Positions 1-11,925 of a stretch of 64,000 nt of DNA are shown piece by piece. A program made the translations under genes and the position numbers. This stretch comes from Phylloscopus collybita. Taxonomy: Eukaryota > Chordata > Aves > Passeriformes > Phylloscopidae. The notes beneath the pieces are model-generated. The model saw only the letters and a list, made by a program, of their open reading frames with translations. It was not told the DNA's origin and ran no database searches. The first letter of the stretch is position 1, and the number at the start of each line of letters is the position of its first letter. The stretch is from NCBI GenBank assembly GCA_027886175.1, contig JAJNNQ010000027.1, positions 4,106,001 to 4,170,000 of the forward strand, in the 5' to 3' direction.

Positions 1-3000
1 TGACATTACCTCAGACATAACGTCAAAAATTATCCCAAAAGGTCAAAAACTACCCCAAAAAATTTTAGCTGCTTTAAGGAGTGATGCATATCAAAGAGTC
101 ACTAAGGCCTCAGCCCAGAAGCTTGATCTGTACTGGGGAGGCCCTGTGCTCTCCCTTATCTTGGTACATTTTTTATTAAGAAAAATGCTAGGGTTGGACA
201 GATAAAATAAAATAATCTGTCCTGTTTACAGAAGAATGAAGGGGTTTTTTATGGATTAACTGCAAGTCCACCAGGCCTATGTGGCCTTCATATTTTCAGA
301 GAAAAGAATTTCTTCAGGTGCTGGAAAACCTTATTATTGATTAGGTAGCTGCAAGGTCTGTAACCTGAGCTGTGTTAGAAGTATTTCCCAGAATGCTGTT
401 TTTAATGATTAGATGTGATTTCAAAACAATTATTTACCATAATTTGTACATAGATCTATGATACAATGGTACCTGATTATGATAATACCTAACTACAGGT
501 TATCAAGTGTCATGAATCATGATTAAGGTGTTTGACACACAGAACTGAAGGCTCAAAACAGACTCCATCTGTGGTACACCTGTTTATCAAAGTCAATTTC
601 CCACTGTCAGAAGCCACTGTGTATTATGTACTGAGATTGTGTACAGAGGGCGGAGATGGAATGAACAAACTGTATTTTGAGCATGAATTATATATGTGAG
701 TAATTGATTCAAAGTCTTTCACTCCTATAATTTTAGCTGAAAGCCTCAGAAAGCTTCTGCCAAAGTTTTTTTTCTGTTGGCTCGAAGGAGTTATCCAGGA
801 ATATTCTCTGGGAGGGGAAGAGTGCAGGCACTGAGCATTCACAGCTTTCAGCATCCTGTGGATAATGTACCTGCAAATTGTTGCCTACTGACTGTGCAAT
901 GCACTGGTAGAACTCAATCGAGGTGCCATCAAAACTCATGGAACAATTAATTTTAATTCTGTTAAATTCAGTGCACTGCAGATCAGACTGACAAGATAGT
1001 TAAAGCCCCACTGAAATCTGTAGGGCTAACAGCTACACTTTTGCATGCTTTGGTATTTAAAAAAATGAAAATGTTGACCTGTTTGTCATGATTTTACCTC
1101 AATGTCTGGTTTTAGCAACACAACAGTAATTACATTTTCTCTTTTTCTGAGACTGAATTTTTTCTATTAAATAGTCCAAATTAACAGGTAATTCTGCATC
1201 CTCTGCCTTAACTAGCCAAGATTCAAGTTCTTTTGAATGTCATGTAAACAACATAATTAACAAATCCAATACCCAAGCCCTACTAAAACGTGTTTATTAT
1301 TATGTATTATTGTATTAGGGCATTGTTCATGTGCTTCCAGTCCCTAAGTATTACACCCGAAATCACAAAGCTTCGTGCATGGACCTGGAGGTTAAAGAGG
1401 ATGGTTATAGGTACAGGGAGTGTATAGGTTATAGATAAAGGGAGTGTTTGCCTGGGTCTCATTGGCACTGGGTTTTTATAGAGCTGAGACACAGAACACT
1501 CAGCAAAATCAGAGACCCTGAAGGAGTAAGAGAGAAGAAATAACCCCAAATTACTCCACGCTGGTTAGACCTCAGCTGTGTGGCCTGTACTAGGAAAAGC
1601 CCAGGAAACAGCATCATCAGGGATATTGGGAAACCAGCAACAATTGTGAAAACAGCCAAGAAATAGAAGGGATGCTGGATACTGGGATTCTGCACAGCAA
1701 CCTCGTGCCAACAGCTGCATTAGAAACACAAATTTCACAGCAAATCCTGCTTACAGCAGAGTGGATCCCAGAGTGCCACAGTCTGTAAGGCACAAGAAGA
1801 TGAAGTTTGCAATCATGTTGATTTATTCAGTTTGGGAGTTGCAGCGGAATGGGAAACTGCATCAGATATTGTCATTTTAAAGCGGTTTTTTTTCTTCTCT
1901 ATAATGAACTATTAGAACTTGTCTTTTAAATAGACCTGCTCTTATCAAGTGAGCACATCTGTGTTGGCTTGCAGTTGATTGCTGGCCCTTTATTAGTTCT
2001 TTCATTGTAAAGTTCTGTTCTTCACAAGCTAATCCCCAGGATGACAATATTCCAGGAGTAATGTCTATTCGGTGAGTGGATGTTGACTCGTACTCTCCTC
2101 ATGAGCCCTACTTTCAGCATTTGTAGGCCTTAATGATCCATATGGTGCTGTAAAGTAGGAGGCAGTAGGATAAAAGACCTTATTTTTCCCAATAACTTTG
2201 CCTGAAAAGAAAACTGATTTCCAAGGGAGACAGGTGAGGAAAATGGGTAAATGATTTTAAAAGTGTTTGTCACATTGTTGAGAAACAGCAGCTATCACAA
2301 ACCCAGCTTTGGGCCACAGAGCTGTAGTTAAAATTTGTTTATGTTCCTACCAGACCTCAAAACTAGCTGCAAGAGACAACAACCTATTTCAGTGTGCAGA
2401 AATCACAATTACAGCCCCATCCAGCAATAATGACAAGTTCTCCTGCCTCTGTTCCATAGCTCACAACTATCCACAGCCTCAGTCAAACTCCAAACCAAGA
2501 ACTATTCACCCATTAGGTCTTGCATTATTTTTCAGGCATAACTCACAGTTTTGAAGGAGACGGATGTAAAATTTCAGCACCTCAAGCTATGAAAGCAAAG
2601 CATTTCAATATTAGAGGAAAATATCCCCAGAACACAGGCTGTAAATCGATATTTTGTGGTGGAAGTTAACACCTGCCCACGTTCTATACCCAGACATTTG
2701 TTCTGCTTTGTGACACACACTATCACCTAAACAGCAGTACTGACTGTTCCTCTCCTGCTTTGTAACTCTTGCATCCCTGCAACCACAGATCCCATCTCTG
2801 TGCAGGAAAATTCTGCCAAATCCCTGTTGTTGCTTCTATACTGCTGTATTTACAGCCTGGCTGTAAATAGTGCATGGAACAAGCCTGAAAGGGTCAAAGT
2901 CTGCTGCTGTCAGTGATCATGCTTGCACCAGCTTCAGTGGGTCAGGCCTTCAGAGAGGAAACACAAAATATTTGATGGTAACCTCAAACTGGGAGTCCTT

Positions 3001-3407
3001 CTCCACAACCCACGGGGGAGCAGAACTCAGATCTCAAATAAGTTCAACACTTCAGCTTAAATGGAGCATGGAACAACAATCCAGAGTAAACCTTTCACCA
3101 CAAATTCAGAAACCAAACAAAGTCTGGCTGATTTCTGAAGATTAAAATTAAAGCAGGTTAGATTGATTTAAATATCTCGGCATGATGGCACTTCAGAAAC
3201 ATCAAGTTCTTAAAAAGTTGACGAAGGATAGGAATAAAACACAATTCCACAGCTCTTTTAGCTGTTGTAAGCATGTCCTGAAGTATAGTTTTCTTTAAAA
3301 AAACCTTTTATAGTATTTATAGAGATGTGTATTCAGCACTGTAATCCCTTCCTAGACCATCAGCAAATTATTCATACTTAAAAGCCTTGCAGCTTTTCCA
3401 TGGCTGA
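1..3407. other. Unique AT-rich DNA, no gene seen
   Basis: No supported gene. Open frames here are under about 95 codons, occur on both strands and show no recognisable domain. I saw no LINE, LTR or structural RNA signature. The sequence is moderately complex, with short A and T runs. It is consistent with bird intergenic or intronic DNA. Confidence 0.6.
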
Positions 3408-3432
3408 TTTTTTTTTCTTTTTTTTTTTTTTT
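3408..3432. repeat. Poly-T tract with one C
   Basis: Nine T, one C, then fifteen T. It lies about 110 bp upstream of a poly-A run. No LINE body is attached on either side, so it is listed as a simple repeat rather than a retroposon tail. Confidence 0.9.
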
Positions 3433-3541
3433 CTGTGACAGAAGGAATTAATCATGGCTCTAATGGTTCTCTGGCAAATGCTACTTAAAAGCAACAAATG
3501 TATTTGAAAAATCATTAGGTTTCCCTGTCCCATTTAGAGTT

Positions 3542-3558
3542 AAAAAAAAAAAAAAAAA
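3542..3558. repeat. Poly-A tract (17 A)
   Basis: Uninterrupted run of 17 A. No adjacent retroposed sequence is recognised. Confidence 0.9.
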
Positions 3559-5654
3559 GGAGTAAGAAAAATCTCTTCTATCCTAAAGTGTTTGGGAGCT
3601 GGAAAATAAAAACATGGGAAAAACAAAAGGAACTAAATGGTCCCTAGCAAAAAATTCCCAGCAACTTGTACTGTCTTGTTAGGAGTGTCAGGTTTTGCTG
3701 CAGGTACACAAAAGTTGCCTGGTTGGGGAACAGACTGACAGTGAGGTCTCAAAACAAGGTGAAATTGTCCCCTACCTAAATACCATCACTATTTGCCTTT
3801 CCAGTGCTTCAGCTTCTGGCCTGTGATATGGGACTGAGGACATTTTCTGCATGAGATGTGCTGATAAAAATCTCTGCATGAGGGGCAAACTTCAGTGGTT
3901 TGGCTTGTGCTTTTTACTGTTTATTTGCTTGTATTGCAAAAATAATAATCAATGTTCACGTGCTTTTCTTGTAACTCTGTACCTAAGCTCCTTCAGTATT
4001 CACCAGCATTAATACAGCAAAAGTCTTTAAATAAAGCTCCTTTTCTTAAAATCTAATTCTGATGCTCCTAAATAATTCCATTCCAATAAAAGGAATATGA
4101 GGTACCAGATTTTAATATGGTTCTTGGAAGCCTTTACACTAACATGCCACATGAGGGAAGTGTAGATACTCTAGACTTCTCCCTCTGAAAATAAGCACCC
4201 AATTTTATTTTTATCTTGTTAATGGATTATGAATGACACATAATTATTTTCCCTCTGAAAATCATGTTAATTTTCAAGAGAAAAGGCCCAGCGATAGAAT
4301 TAGCTATTGAAATGTGATAATGTAACACTGTTTATTGGTAAAACAGAACAAGATTTCCTAATCCTCTGTAAATCATTTCCATCAATCCAATCCTAGGTGA
4401 CACTGCTGTATTAATGAGGATGTGCTCTGTCCTCCAGGCACAACGAGCACAGAGGAGCACTGAGGTTTCTGCGTGGGCAACTTGAATCCAAGTGGTTCAC
4501 AAATGAGGCATTTTGGATGAAGCCTTCAACTAGAGACTGACTTCAGGAGTGTGACAACCATCTCCCAAAAGGGGGTTTTTGTTTCTTATGATCTGGACCT
4601 GCCACTGAAAGACTCTGGCTCAACAGAACAACGATGTGCAAGTCATGATTCAATCTTCTTACCCTGCAAATCCACACACAACAGGTAATAATAACAATAA
4701 AAATCATCATCATCATCATCTATATGTAAATCCTGCTGTACCTCTGGATGTTCAGATTTCTGGTATTTGAGCACAGTGACCTGTCCAGCCCCTCACCAGA
4801 AGATTATGATAGGTTTTAATGTCCTGTCTTCAGTTTCCCTTGTTCTTTGTCACCTTGGTGCAGTGGAAATCTCCACTGATCTTCATTTAATGTTTTGGAT
4901 AATGCACTGAGGATACATTTTGGAAACTACTCCTTACAAATGATTACGTGCAGTAACATTTCACAATAGCACAAATAGTTAGAAAACTAATTTCCTGTGA
5001 AGTACAGTATGTTTTCTTTATTAATAATGGTGCTCCAAGTTGTATATATTACAATTCTTTCTTAAGTCATAATTCAGACTAGTGTTCTGTTTCTTTATTT
5101 TTAGATTTCAATAAACTTGACATTATTGAAGAGGATTCATAAAATTTACTGAAATTCAATTACTGTAACAATTGGTTCTTGCACAGTGTCCTGACTGAGC
5201 CACTGGTAGAAGTATGAGGATTATATATTCTCACCTCATTTCACAAGCAATAATGAAAGAGGATGAGACTAAATTCCTCCTATCTAGGTCTTTATTTAAA
5301 AACATAACTTGGGCTTGTGAAGATTTTCTTTCCACCCATAGTTGTTTCTCTGCTTTCAGAACAATGAAAACAATTAAAGGAGCTGATTATTTAATTAGGA
5401 AAACAAATCTCAAAGACAATTTCTTCATTTAGGAATTTCAGCTTATTTTTTAAAACTTGAAAAAATTAAAATCACCAGTAGATGATTCAACATACGATTT
5501 TCTACCTTTCAGAGGTAGGAAACATCTTTAAAAAATAGTAATTGCTTTATGCTAAATCTAAAAATTAACATCCTCCAACCCCTTTTCCTTTGTTCCCCTA
5601 AGGTCCAAGCAGGACACTGAGGGCAGGATGAGCCTCCTCACTGCAATGGGATTC
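3559..5654. other. Unique AT-rich DNA, no gene seen
   Basis: No supported gene or RNA. It holds a short ATC microsatellite (listed separately) and a duplicated 12-mer CCCTCTGAAAAT near 4180 and 4249. The segment ends at the target-site duplication of the LTR at 5660. Confidence 0.6.
4703..4720. repeat. (ATC)6 microsatellite
   Basis: Six perfect ATC units preceded by an AATAATAACAATAA-like stretch. Likely length-polymorphic. Confidence 0.9.
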
Positions 5655-5659
5655 CCTGA
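5655..5659. repeat. Target-site duplication, left copy (CCTGA)
   Basis: Five bases CCTGA immediately before the TG of the LTR at 5660. They are repeated exactly at 6324-6328, immediately after its terminal CA. Confidence 0.85.
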
Positions 5660-5795
5660 TGTCCTGGTTTAGGGCAAATTTGGGAGGAAACCTCCAAATG
5701 GGGTCCCTCTGGGAAGCAAACCCAAATGGCCCCTATACCCCAATTGGTCCAGGAAAAAAAAAAAATCCTCCTCAGAGAAAAGAGGAAAAAACCTG

Positions 5796-5801
5796 TTTAT
5801 T
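5796..5801 (-). promoter_or_regulatory. Polyadenylation signal AATAAA in the LTR at 5660-6323
   Basis: The complement reads AATAAA followed by a T-rich stretch, as expected of a poly(A) signal with a downstream element near the R/U5 part of a minus-strand LTR. Confidence 0.5.
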
Positions 5802-6243
5802 CAACAAGTAAATTGCCCAGAAGCATAAAAAAAATTAATAGCATGAACCAATGAAACCTCCCACTGTTCTGAAGAGAGGTGGCAAAATGGAGCAAGTCCT
5901 TGCTGAGGGTGCCCTGGGCTCGCTCAGTCTCTTATCGGCCTCTGTGGCGCTGGGAAACGCCGAGGCCTAGGCCCCGGTGGGCCGCAGGTGTGAGATCCCA
6001 GGGTCTCTCTCGGATTTTCAGTCCAGGACAGGTTTAAACAGTCCCAAGAAAAAGGAAAAAACAAAGAAACAAACAAGGGAACTTCTCTGCCTCAGCTAGC
6101 TACACTAACTAAAAGCACAGGAGATGTCTGTCCTGCTGTCTGAGAGACGGGCACAGTCCAGGAGCGCAATGAGGAGCAGCGAGTGCAGGTTCTGAAAACA
6201 AACCCCCCCACCTCTTCTTCCCCTCTTCGCTCTCAGAACCAGT

Positions 6244-6250
6244 CTTATAG
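6244..6250 (-). promoter_or_regulatory. TATA-like box in the LTR at 5660-6323
   Basis: The complement reads CTATAAG. It lies about 75 bp inside the inferred U3 end of the minus-strand LTR. It could act as a core promoter if the LTR is transcriptionally competent. Confidence 0.4.
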
Positions 6251-6323
6251 GTGTAGAACTTAATATCCAGCATAAACAGAACAGACAGCCGGGGATACAA
6301 GCATCAAAAAGTCACCCCAGACA

Positions 6324-6328
6324 CCTGA
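6324..6328. repeat. Target-site duplication, right copy (CCTGA)
   Basis: Matches 5655-5659 exactly and directly follows the CA end of the LTR. Confidence 0.85.
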
Positions 6329-6455
6329 AAAGGACCAATTTGTCTGCAAATTTCAGAATCAGTCATTGAGACACTCCCAGGCTGCAATGGTCACTCCATT
6401 AACATGCGCTGAACAAGGGTGGGGTTTGAACCTTGGCAACAGCAGTGCCTGGTTG

Positions 6456-6461
6456 ACACCC
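6456..6461. repeat. Target-site duplication, left copy (ACACCC)
   Basis: Six bases ACACCC immediately before the TG of the second LTR, repeated exactly at 6773-6778. Confidence 0.85.
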
Positions 6462-6679
6462 TGTTGCACTGTTTTTTTCTGTTCTCTGTTTTTCTAAAGT
6501 CCTGTTTCAGCCTTCTGCGTTTACCTTTTGAGATGGAATTTCTCACGCACTTTTCATGTAAACAATGATTGTTTTGCATTCTTTTCTGTAGGAGGAGAGA
6601 ATTGATGGACTGTTGGGTTGACCAGTGTGGTTAGAGAGGAAGATTTTCTTCCTCAAATCCATGGTCACTGTTGGAATTC

Positions 6680-6686
6680 TATAAAT
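6680..6686 (+). promoter_or_regulatory. TATA box in the LTR at 6462-6772
   Basis: TATAAAT, correctly placed before the poly(A) signal and R/U5. Transcription would start near 6705-6715 if active. Confidence 0.6.
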
Positions 6687-6699
6687 GTTGAAGGCTGTA

Positions 6700-6705
6700 A
6701 ATAAA
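6700..6705 (+). promoter_or_regulatory. Polyadenylation signal AATAAA in the LTR at 6462-6772
   Basis: AATAAA directly downstream of the TATA box and followed by a T-rich stretch at about 6714-6719, consistent with a U3/R-border poly(A) signal. Confidence 0.6.
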
Positions 6706-6772
6706 CTGTCCCCTTTTTTGCCTTGGATATATCAGTGTGTGAGTGCCATTTCTTTTGTGTCATATTGCGACA

Positions 6773-6778
6773 ACACCC
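6773..6778. repeat. Target-site duplication, right copy (ACACCC)
   Basis: Exact match to 6456-6461, directly after the terminal CA of the LTR. Confidence 0.85.
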
Positions 6779-7472
6779 AACCCCAGAGCAGTGAGAGACT
6801 GGGGACAGTGCCAGAACAGGGCCCTGACTCCTGAACTGCTCACAGCTTCTCTTGCTTCCCTTGATAACTTGTCTCTCATTCATTTGTTCAGAGCAGATAC
6901 TTATAATCATGAAGAGTCTCCTAGTTCAGTCTACGAGGATTATTTCAAAGGAAACTGTTACTCAGTACACAGAAAAAAATGCCCCAAGCATGTTAGGAAC
7001 AAGGAAACAAGTTAAAAAAATAATAAAATAAAATCTCATTACAGTTCATCCCTAGGTATAGAAAATTCAGGCCATTATAATGTAACTATAGAGAACAGCA
7101 GCTAAATTTGCTGATTATGACCCATTTTGTCAAGGAAGAATGACAGTCTCAGCTTTTTATCAGAAATAACTGTGGACATCCTTAAGAAAACTCAAATCTA
7201 AACCAAAATCTTTTGGGGTTATCTTACACTGAACTTCATCTTTACTTATTCTTACCATACAGACTAAATAACATCAAACAGAACTCTAACATTGCTAAGT
7301 GAGAGAATACTGCCTACTCTCAGCAATTGAATTAAATATTAACTTACAGTTCTTATTTTTTGACATTAGATTTCATTCTCCAGGACATGTAGGTCAGAGG
7401 ATGATTGTATTAATCTGTCTGTCCCCGAATGATAACTTCCCATTGTAATCACAGGGCACAATAGAGCTCAGG
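6779..7472. other. Unique DNA between LTR and AT microsatellite, no gene seen
   Basis: No supported gene, RNA or mobile element. Short A-rich runs only, for example around 7013-7031. Confidence 0.6.
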
Positions 7473-7504
<32 letters not shown>

Positions 7505-7505
7505 T
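7473..7505. repeat. A16 followed by (TA)n microsatellite
   Basis: Sixteen A run directly into an alternating TA tract. Similar to the A/TA tract at 35255-35276. Likely unstable in length. Confidence 0.9.
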
Positions 7506-7689
7506 CATTGTATTTATTATTAGGACACCCAGTATAATATATTTTTTTTAGAAGAACTTAAAATCTATGAGACATTCTGTGGTACCAGAACTCTAAGGGA
7601 AGTTCATCTTTAACAACACATCTGTGTGAGACATCATTTTCTGTTTTATTAAATAACATCTATTAACTTGGCTTTATTTTATTTGATAT

Positions 7690-8110
7690 GGCAAAGAACG
7701 TCTGACCTTTCAAAGCTTTTCATTTGCTGCAGTTTAAGAGAAACGTTAGAAATGCCATAAGATACTGCTGCATGGGAAACACCAAGGATTCAAAGAAATT
7801 AAACCTGGATGTGAATACAAAAGACATCTCCAAACGTCCCCGCTCCTTGCCATGGTATTCGTTTCCTATCAGAGAGCTGACATTCAGAACACTCAAGAAA
7901 TATGACTGCCCTTTCAGACTTCAAATTCGGATTTATTTCCTTCCCACGCGATGTTTATTTGACCCTGTATTAATGTCAGCCACAAAAATCATGTTGTGAT
8001 GAAAATGAAATATGTTGTTTGACTTTTTGATTCACATACACGGCACAAATGTCATTAGAAGGAAATGACACCTCAGGTCTGCTGATTTTCCACAGCTGTT
8101 CTAAATATTC
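7690..8110. other. Candidate conserved non-coding segment
   Basis: High-complexity, repeat-free stretch with nine CpGs between 7699 and 8042 (for example 7834, 7841, 7860, 7928, 7947, 7949), whereas the surrounding AT-rich DNA has very few. Retained CpGs and absence of homopolymers are the texture of constrained DNA. One plus-strand frame (7724-7999) is open for 91 codons, but it has no recognisable domain and no clear splice context, so I do not call an exon. The constraint is inferred, not measured. Confidence 0.3.
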
Positions 8111-11100
8111 TGGGAGTCCTATGGAATCTGAAGTTTAGTAGCCATACCAGTTTGGAGGAGATACTTAGGGAGGTGAAGGCTAACAAACTATGATAAAATA
8201 CATAATAATAAATTAACTTCCTTCAAAGATCTCCAAATATTTTAGGACAGAAGGCTAAATCCCTGCTGGGAAAGATCCCACCAGATTTACAGGGGGGCTC
8301 AAGTGTGGCCCATTCTGGACTCTCTGCTTGAAATTCCTAGAGATTTTCAATCCAATTTATTATTAGAATTCCAGCTTCAGATATTCAATGCTCTAAATGC
8401 CCTGCTATTATGGAGCGGGATTTTTCACATCCTACCAACCCAGGGAGAAGCATTTCAGTGAAAATATTTATTGCAAGCATCACCTTGACTCAGAAGGCTT
8501 TCAGTTGTTCATTCTGGTTTTCATTTATTATTGCTTAATAATTGATGTTACAACATTCCTTTGGCATTTTTCACTATATTAATGTTCTCATCCTAAATAT
8601 ATGTACTGAAATTTCTGCTAAGGCTACTACATTGTCACATAATTGTTAACCACCAGCAACTAAATTCTGATAGAATAAATAAAAATACAATTTTCACAAT
8701 TGCCATGGAGGAAAAATAACCTCCTAGAAACTAGATTAATGTTGAATTTGCCAATTTCATCATAGTGGGAAAGAAAATGCTATTCCAGCATTCCTTCAAA
8801 TTAATATATCCTACTCTACATTTAGATGGCTGGAGCATAATATTCCAACTCATTTGGAATTTATAATTTCTCCATGAATGGCAATATATTGGATGTTTTT
8901 TCTGCATGTAACTTGAATTTGAACAGTTTTAAATGCAGGATGTGCCACTTTAAAATAATTTCTTGCTGCTGCAGCTATTGGTTTGGCAGCTGATTCTTCT
9001 TCCCCTTTTTTCCAGGTATTTCAGCTGCCCAAATCATAAAAACTTCCACAGGAAGCATTTGAGGTGCACAGAACAAGAGCTAGGAATTGAAATCTCCTAT
9101 TTTGGTATTATTTAATGGATAATTTACAAGTGCAAGCTGATGTGAGTTGCACATATTTAAAACCTGTTACTTATTACACTCTGCAGTGCAGGCAGTGCTC
9201 AGAAGATCTTGTGTGAGCCATTTTTTCCTTATTTGAAATTAACAATTCCAATAATTAATTAAATTATGATAAATTATTGCGACAAACATTAAAAAAAATA
9301 ATACAAATGCCATTGTAATGTCAAAGTTTGCATCAAAATCAACAGCAAATTGACACAAGTCATTAGTTCTGTTGCTGGCAGGACTTCTCTGAGCACTTGG
9401 TGCCCCACTTAGAGGAGTTTTATTAAAGCCACGCAGCAGCTGCAATTCTGTGTTCTGTTGAACATCCACGATTCCTCCCAGCAAACACCTCAGTTATTTA
9501 TGGGTGAGTGTGTGCATGGCACACACAAATATTCCTGCCTGACACCTGACAACAAAACTCAGCAGAGGAGACACCTGAGAGGGATCTCGAGCAGGGCTCA
9601 GACCTCAGCAAATCTGTGCAGTGAAGCTGCTCCAAATCTCAGCTCATCTCTTATTCCTGCGTGGCACTTAAAAGTTCTGAATTTTGGAGTTAAATAGGCC
9701 TCCCTTGGTCTTCCTCTGCCTTCACAACACACCAAATGTTGGTTCAGGCTGCTGTATGTTGCATACAGATAATATTGTGCAAAAACCACCAGAGGCAGAA
9801 GAGGCACAGAGATCTGCCCCTGCCTCTGTCTGACAAAACCAGCGACTCCATCCTGCCCATTTATTTCAGCTGAGCCTTCCCTTCCCTGTGCTCCTGAGAC
9901 AGGTTGGAAAACTCAAAACTGTCCACCAAACTCGGGGCCAATACCTGCTTCAAACCTCCCCAAGCAGTCATGCCCAGGGAGCTGTTTCACATCCAGAAAG
10001 CTCCATGGTAGAGCACTGCACTCTGGGATTTGGCATCTCAGCTAAATCCTTGCTTTGCTGTAGTTTGCTTAGCTAATCCCAGGATGCAAAAATAACATCT
10101 ATGCAAAACACATGTTCCTGAGACTAAGAACTTGCTCAAACCTCCAGGAATGCTGTAGGAAAGTGATGAAGCTGTTGGTTTGCTTCAGTCCTGAGTTCTA
10201 GTGCTGCTCTCTTCATCTTCAGGCATTCTGATTTACAACTAATAATTACTCCATCATTAATTTTGAACTGAGAGAATAAAGAAAGGGTAATTAAAAAAAA
10301 TCTCTGGAGAAGAATAAAATGAAGAGACAGAGTGACGTTAACTGAGTGGGAGGCAGAGATACTGAGCTACTGCAAATTAATATATCCTGAGCAACTGTCT
10401 GCTCTCCCTTCCTGGTCTGCAGTTAATAGACAGTTAATCTTCCATGTAGCAAGTTCATTTTCCTTCTGCAATGTACAATTCACTTTGTTTATAGCAATTT
10501 CTCCAGCCAATCTTTTCTTCTATCCTTTTATAAAATAACTCCATCCTTGCTGATTTTCTAGTCTCATGTTCATAGATAAAACACTACAGAAGGCTGCACC
10601 AGGGCTATGACAACGGCAGAAAACCTTCTAACAGCTGTAAAATGTATCCAGATATAGGCAAAATCCACCTTAAAACTTTAGGTACACAACTTTAGCATGG
10701 CTATCTAAAATCTGCACAATCTGCAGTTAAAATGGGTCCAAAATGATAGAATCTTCAGGCTTTGCCCCAAAAGGATGGATAGAATAGGAAGTACTGCAGG
10801 AAAAAAACCCCAATCAGCCAGCAGCTAAAGGAACCTGAGAGTGCAAATACATTATTTCTCATTGTTAGCTGCCTTTTCCCTGAAAGATAGGTTCAAAAGG
10901 AAATGTTTAATAGAAGACTAACAGATAAATTATTAAAATGGATATCTTTGAAAGAAGAGAACTTCTAACCTTTAGAGCTTCAGGATCAATTAGAATGGCT
11001 TGAGGACCTTAGAACAATGACATCAATTTAACTATAAATACAAAAAGAAAGCCCTTTACTTACAGAGAAGATAACAAAGTTACTCTTTGAGTCACTCACT

Positions 11101-11906
11101 GCTCAGCAGTGCAATGTTTATTTAAGAAAAAGGACAATGATCGTGTAGTGAGAGAAATACTGTGCTATGCAAAGAGCTAACAGGATGGGATATCATCATC
11201 AACCACAGCATTCTTGGCTAGTTCTTAAAACACAGGAAATCATTCACTGAAGCCAAATTAGGCCCAGCCTGCTGTTCATCTGGGGGTGCTGATGGAGGCA
11301 GACAAGCCTGGGGCCAGTCCTGACCTGGGAGTGTTGGGGAGAGCAGCCTTCAGGAGGAGAAGGTAAATCAGAGGGAAACGAGCAACAGCAAAAGGAAAAA
11401 AAGCCCAGCTCTGCATGACACAGCTCTGGAGGGGGGGATTCTTGCACAAGACAGGGCTCCTACAGCAGGACTGAGTCCTCCTATCCAAACTAATCCTTGC
11501 TTGGCACTTCTGCCCTATTAGAGCTGGCATTTCACCTTGGGCAGGAGCAATGCCATGGTAACAGATGGGAGCAGCACAGCCGTGCAAAGCTATGTCTGAG
11601 CATCAACTGCCTGCTGAAGACAAGATCCCCAGCCAGCACTGTCAAACACTGAGACTCAGATTCTCCCTGTGATGGAGCAGAAACAGCCTCCAGCCACGAG
11701 CCACTTGGGCAGAGTGTGACTCCTGTGACTCAGATTAAGTCACACAGAGGCACTACTGATGAAGGGAGCCTAGTTCCTTCCTTCAGTTCCCACTGTTAAA
11801 AAAAATGTCTTTAAATAAACTCAGAACTACATTGCAGAGAGAGAAAAGAATTTTCTTGTTCTTGGCAAAGGAAGTAAGAATTTTAATGGGACAAAAGCCT
11901 TAACCA
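8111..11906. other. Mostly unique DNA, no gene seen
   Basis: No supported gene. Positions 9440-10060 are somewhat richer in GC and contain several short overlapping open frames on both strands, none recognisable. A small perfect hairpin lies at 9752-9768 (CTGTATG, loop TTG, CATACAG). Positions 11244-11760 are again GC-richer, with overlapping minus-strand frames up to 103 codons that I regard as chance. Confidence 0.55.
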
Positions 11907-11925
11907 CCCCCCCCCCCTGCCCCCC
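11907..11925. repeat. C-rich tract (C11, TG, C6)
   Basis: Eleven C, then TG, then six C. The complement is G-rich. It resembles, in shorter form, the 28 C tract at 59081. Confidence 0.9.

Larger units (their letters stand above)
5660..6323 (-). mobile_element. Solo LTR of an endogenous retrovirus, ERVL-like, 664 bp
   Basis: The element starts TGTCCTGG and ends CCCCAGACA, so its termini TGTC/GACA are inverted, as expected of an LTR. It is flanked by an exact 5 bp duplication (CCTGA), the size typical of class III (ERVL) elements. It is more CpG- and GC-rich than its surroundings, especially 5930-5990. Minus orientation is inferred from a CTATAAG TATA-like box (complement of 6244-6250) and a downstream AATAAA (complement of 5796-5801) followed by about 136 bp to the end. 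The start resembles a common passerine ERV LTR, from memory only. No gag, pol or env sequence is next to it, so it is a solo LTR left by LTR-LTR recombination. The exact family is not determined. The TATA-to-AATAAA gap of about 440 bp would make R unusually long, so orientation is less certain than the boundaries. Confidence 0.88.
6462..6772 (+). mobile_element. Solo LTR of an endogenous retrovirus, ERVK/alpharetrovirus-like, 311 bp
   Basis: The LTR begins TGTTGCAC and ends TTGCGACA. The ends form an imperfect inverted repeat (TGTTGCAC against TGTCGCAA) and are flanked by an exact 6 bp duplication, the size usual for class II (ERVK-like) elements. A TATAAAT box (6680-6686) is followed 14 bp later by AATAAA (6700-6705). 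This places a short R region just downstream, a compact layout also known from avian alpharetroviral LTRs. Both signals read on the plus strand, giving the orientation. U5 would run to 6772. No internal retroviral sequence adjoins it, so it is a solo LTR. It sits 138 bp beyond the LTR at 5660-6323, in the opposite orientation, with its own duplication, so the two are separate insertions. Family name not determined. Confidence 0.88.

Noticed and set aside
3408..3558. Poly-T and poly-A runs 110 bp apart considered as ends of a retroposed sequence
   Set aside because: The sequence between them shows no SINE, LINE or processed-gene similarity, and no target-site duplication was found.
5930..5990. 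CpG-rich stretch considered as a host CpG-island promoter
   Set aside because: It lies wholly inside the 664 bp LTR and is explained by that element.
6323..6461. Possibility that the LTRs at 5660 and 6462 are the two ends of one provirus
   Set aside because: They differ in sequence, length, orientation and target-site duplication, and the 138 bp between them is far too short for retroviral genes.
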